64,000 nt of DNA from assembly GCF_004368405.1 (NCBI RefSeq), contig NZ_SBJH01000059.1:1-64000 (forward strand), written 5' to 3'. Origin of the DNA: Olivibacter sp. XZL3. GTDB lineage: Bacteria; Bacteroidota; Bacteroidia; Sphingobacteriales; Sphingobacteriaceae. The notes beneath the pieces are model-generated. The model was not told where the DNA came from. It saw only the letters and a program-made list of their open reading frames with translations, and did not search any database. Shown piece by piece: positions 61,273 through 64,000 of the stretch. Every line of letters begins with the position of its first letter. Position 1 is the stretch's first letter. The position numbers were made by a program, and so were the translations under genes.

Positions 61273-62246
61273 ATATTACCTACTTTTTTAGGCCTAAGAT
61301 GAAAAATGCCCATAGCATTGAGGGGGTCTTTGAGATCGTTATGACTGCGTTAGCGGATAAAGTGGAGATCAATAGGTACGATACTACTAACAAATGGAAG
61401 CGTTTGTATAGTTTTTTTAAAGCGAGGCAGTTTCAAGGTGATATTAATCATATTACCGGAGATATACATATGCTTGCTCTGTTTTTAAGCGGAAATAAGA
61501 CTGTGTTGACCATTCATGATATTGGCCATCTTGAGCGGGACCTTAAGGGCGTTAAAAAATATATCTTCAAGATACTTTGGCTTTATTTACCCTGCAAAAA
61601 GGTTCGATTAATTACGACCATATCTTCATTTACAAAAGGAAGAATTGTAAATACCTGCGGTATACCTGAATGTAAAATTAAAGTGATCCCTAATCCCGCT
61701 CCTCAGGATTTCGCTTATCACGAGAAAGAATTCGAAGCGAAGGAGCCTGTAATTTTGCAAATCGGAAGCGGCAATAATAAAAATATCCATCGATTAATTA
61801 CAGCAGTGCAGAACAGCAAGTATAGACTTTTACTTATAAGGAAGCACGACTCTGAATTGGAAAACCTGTTAAAGGCGAATAAAATACCTTATGAATGGTA
61901 TTCTAATATTAGCCGTACTGAAGTATACGAGTGTTATAAAAAGTCGGATATTGTTTTTTTTGCTTCTGAATATGAAGGGTTTGGAGTTCCTATTCTTGAA
62001 GCAAATCAAGTTGGACGTGTCGTAATTACCAGTAATCTTTCTTCAATGCCGGAAGTCGCAGGTGATTCATGTGTATTGGTAGACCCTTATGATAGCAAGA
62101 AGATAAGGGAGGCTATTGATTTAGTAAGCGAAGATACCGCATTGAGGGAGAAACTTATCAAAAAGGGAAAAGAAAACGTATTAAGATTCGATCCAACGTT
62201 GATCGCCGGCAAATATTTGTCCTTATACAAAGAGTTAAGCCAATAA
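61269..62246 (+). CDS. GT4-family glycosyltransferase
   Basis: A 325-residue GT-B enzyme. NITYFFRPKMKNAHSIEGVF opens the protein; VLTIHDIGHLERDLKGVKKYI near 79-99, ITTISSFTKGRIVN near 114 and VIPNPAPQDF near 138 are typical of one GT4 subgroup. The donor site is in FFASEYEGFGVPILEANQVGR near 236-256, with the conserved Glu pair, followed by SNLSSMPEVAGDSCVLVDPYD. It overlaps the upstream polymerase gene by 4 bp and precedes the next GT by 5 bp. Confidence 0.92.
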   Translation: MNITYFFRPKMKNAHSIEGVFEIVMTALADKVEINRYDTTNKWKRLYSFFKARQFQGDINHITGDIHMLALFLSGNKTVLTIHDIGHLERDLKGVKKYIFKILWLYLPCKKVRLITTISSFTKGRIVNTCGIPECKIKVIPNPAPQDFAYHEKEFEAKEPVILQIGSGNNKNIHRLITAVQNSKYRLLLIRKHDSELENLLKANKIPYEWYSNISRTEVYECYKKSDIVFFASEYEGFGVPILEANQVGRVVITSNLSSMPEVAGDSCVLVDPYDSKKIREAIDLVSEDTALREKLIKKGKENVLRFDPTLIAGKYLSLYKELSQ

Positions 62247-62251
62247 TAGTT

Positions 62252-63382
62252 ATGCAGAAAATGATATTCTTTTGGCAGAACATAGTAAGCATTCATCAAG
62301 CCCCTTTTCTGAACGCCCTGGCAGATGAACCGAATCTTTCTGTTTTCCTTATAGTGGGGGAATCTCTCTCTGAATTTAGAAAGGGAATGGGATGGACCGA
62401 ACCCACCTTACACAGTCGTATTACGTTGATTAGATTCGATGATCAGATTGATTGGAAAGACCTAATTAATAAAAATTGTGGCTCAGATTGTCTCCATATA
62501 TTTTCCGGCATCGCTGCTTTTTCCAATGTGCATAAAGCTTTTAAGTATTCTGTCAGATTGAAGTGCCGGATAGGGATATTGTCCGAGTCGCTCGATTTGC
62601 GTGGCAGGAAAGGATTGCTTAGGAATATAAGGGGTTACTATCATAGGTTCATATATGGTAAAAGTATCAGGTTGGTGTTAGCCATAGGTGAACAGGCTAA
62701 ATCTCAATTCTTGAATTGGGGATATAAGTCAGATTGTGTTTTTGACTGGGCCTACACTGTCCCTTTATCCAAAACAACTTTACTTTTTCAAGATGCAAAC
62801 CAAAACGACCCGTTTAAAATCTTATTTGTTGGTTCTTTAATTCAAAGGAAGGGATATGATCTGCTTATCGAAGCTTTATGTAAGCTTCATACAACTGCTT
62901 TTTTAGCCGACTTATATTGCTTAAGAACTCCTCAAGACCTGGAGAGAAGAAGTATTCCAGGCCTTAGGGAGCTTAAGGGAAAAGTCCGGCTGCTTCCTTT
63001 TGAAACTAATGAGAGAATTCGTTCAATTATGAGTTCTTATGACCTTTTTATCTTGCCGAGCAGACGGGACGGCTGGGGGGCCGTAATTAGCGAAAGCTTA
63101 TGTGAGGGATTGCCTGCCTTGGTCAGTAGGAATTGCGGGGCAAGTACTTTGATCAATAGTACGCTGCAGGGTGAAGTACTAAAGGATATTGAGCCCAAGC
63201 ATATGAGTAACGTACTTAACAAGTTAATTCAAAAAGGAAAGCCGTCTGCGGCGCATAGAAGAGATTTACGAATATGGGCTGAAAAAAGTATTTCCGGAAG
63301 TGCCATGAGTGCATATTTTATTGAGATTTTGAATTCTTTAGCTGCTGCAAATGAAAAACCAATAGCACCATGGAAAAGATAA
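62252..63382 (+). CDS. GT4-family glycosyltransferase
   Basis: A 376-residue GT-B enzyme. The N-terminal half has FFWQNIVSIHQAPFLNALAD and CLHIFSGIAAFSN; the C-terminal half has ILFVGSLIQRKGYDLLIEALCK near 190-211, then FILPSRRDGWGAVISESLCEG near 267-287 with the donor-binding acidic residues, followed by LPALVSRNCGASTLI. The last codon overlaps the next gene's ATG (TAATG). It belongs to set C. Donor sugar is unknown. Confidence 0.9.
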   Translation: MQKMIFFWQNIVSIHQAPFLNALADEPNLSVFLIVGESLSEFRKGMGWTEPTLHSRITLIRFDDQIDWKDLINKNCGSDCLHIFSGIAAFSNVHKAFKYSVRLKCRIGILSESLDLRGRKGLLRNIRGYYHRFIYGKSIRLVLAIGEQAKSQFLNWGYKSDCVFDWAYTVPLSKTTLLFQDANQNDPFKILFVGSLIQRKGYDLLIEALCKLHTTAFLADLYCLRTPQDLERRSIPGLRELKGKVRLLPFETNERIRSIMSSYDLFILPSRRDGWGAVISESLCEGLPALVSRNCGASTLINSTLQGEVLKDIEPKHMSNVLNKLIQKGKPSAAHRRDLRIWAEKSISGSAMSAYFIEILNSLAAANEKPIAPWKR

Positions 63383-64000
63383 TGAAAATTCTACGTGTCA
63401 TATCAAGTATGAATCCTACGCATGGCGGCCCATGCCAAGGTATTCGAAATTCTGTGCCTGCTCTGCAGTCGCACGGTATTGAAAATGACGTAGTGTCCTT
63501 AGATGATCCGTCAGCAGCGTACCTGGGAAATGATCCTTTCACTATTTATGCACTGGGCAATAGCAGGGGCCCCTGGGCTTACAATAGCAAACTGCTTGGA
63601 TGGCTAACAGATAACCTGAGTAAGTATGATGCGGTGATTATCCATGGCTTATGGTTGTATCATAGCTATGCTGCATTTAAAGCAGTAAAGGTGCTAAGAA
63701 AAGCGGGTAGTGCCGTCCCTAAAGTATTTATTATGCCGCATGGCATGCTCGATCCTTATTTTCAGAAAGCAGAAGGGCGTAAACTGAAAGCTTTGCGAAA
63801 TAATCTCTACTGGAAACTTATCGAATCAAAAGTGGTGAATGGTGTGGATGGGGTGCTTTTTACCTGCGAAGAAGAATTACTGTTGGCACGAACAACCTTC
63901 AGCGCCTACCATCCAAAAAAGGAACTGAATGTGGGCTATGGTATCCGAAAGCCAAAAGCCCGGACACCAGAAATGCACGCTGCTTTAAAAGAGAGGCTCG
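63382..64000 (+). CDS. GT4-family glycosyltransferase, cut by the window end
   Basis: The first 206 residues of a glycosyltransferase that runs off the right edge. It opens KILRVISSMNPTHGGPCQGI, a common GT4 N terminus with the Gly-rich loop, then IIHGLWLYHSYAAF near 88 and VFIMPHGMLDPYFQKAEGRK near 115-134, and FTCEEELLLART near 165. These fit the N-terminal GT-B half of GT4 enzymes. ATG at 63382 overlaps the previous stop (TAATG); an ATG at 63370 would add four residues. The C-terminal donor-binding half is outside the window. Confidence 0.85.
   Translation, partial: MKILRVISSMNPTHGGPCQGIRNSVPALQSHGIENDVVSLDDPSAAYLGNDPFTIYALGNSRGPWAYNSKLLGWLTDNLSKYDAVIIHGLWLYHSYAAFKAVKVLRKAGSAVPKVFIMPHGMLDPYFQKAEGRKLKALRNNLYWKLIESKVVNGVDGVLFTCEEELLLARTTFSAYHPKKELNVGYGIRKPKARTPEMHAALKERL

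Noticed and set aside
10262-64000. NusG/UpxY-type antiterminator at the start of the polysaccharide loci
   Set aside because: No gene of the expected size or with KOW/NGN-like motifs was seen at any set start; these are common in Bacteroides but absent here.

Overview
The window looks like chromosome from a Bacteroidota bacterium, most likely the Sphingobacteriaceae or a near relative. The evidence is a SusC/SusD pair, lipoproteins with Bacteroidota-type lipoboxes, multi-SLBB Wza-like and Wzi-like outer-membrane proteins, and several matches to the Bacteroidota promoter pattern (TTTG or TTG, 19-21 nt, TAnnTTTG). No tRNA, rRNA, CRISPR array or intact insertion sequence was seen.

Layout. Positions 1-4018 hold the end of a glycan-utilisation locus: the C-terminal part of SusC with an apparent frameshift at the window edge, then SusD and a GH29 alpha-L-fucosidase. 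Positions 4242-6938 hold small lipoprotein and membrane genes and a glycosidase-like lipoprotein on the minus strand. From 6942 to the right edge almost everything serves surface polysaccharide synthesis. Three assembly sets are visible. Set A (6942-18914, plus the GT at 18907) has a WecA-like initiating transferase, a RemB/Wzi-like outer-membrane protein, a Wzx flippase, an EpsG-type polymerase, several glycosyltransferases, an acyltransferase and a Wzz. Two tandem Wzi paralogues and a six-SLBB Wza-like exporter follow (19927-25992). Set B (26017-42452) starts with a second Wzz. It carries a LegB/LegC/NeuD-like/PtmE-like sugar-nucleotide cassette, a second Wzx and Wzy, glycosyltransferases, a secreted DUF4838-type protein and a WbpV/WbpL-like pair. 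WbpM-like dehydratase and nucleotide-sugar dehydrogenase genes follow (42657-45845).

Positions 46025-49864 look regulatory: a PHP-type CpsB/YwqE phosphatase, a stand-alone STN-domain protein, a degenerate paralogue of the phosphatase lacking its metal ligands, and a histidine kinase/LytTR regulator pair. Set C begins with a WcaJ-like initiating transferase (50287-51702). A 1.4-1.6 kb non-coding stretch with three 186-bp REP-like tandem repeats and operator-like palindromes comes next. Then come GDP-mannose 4,6-dehydratase, a secreted protein of unknown function, a third Wzx, an acyltransferase, a third Wzy-like polymerase and four GT4 glycosyltransferases, the last cut by the window end.

How it fits together (inference): three lipid-linked repeat units can be started, flipped and polymerised separately. 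Only one Wza-like exporter is visible, so the sets may share an exit route. No BY-kinase is visible although its usual phosphatase partner is present. By eye, set B from about 26 kb to 41 kb and parts of set C are more AT-rich than the flanking export and initiation genes, as expected for exchangeable serotype cassettes.
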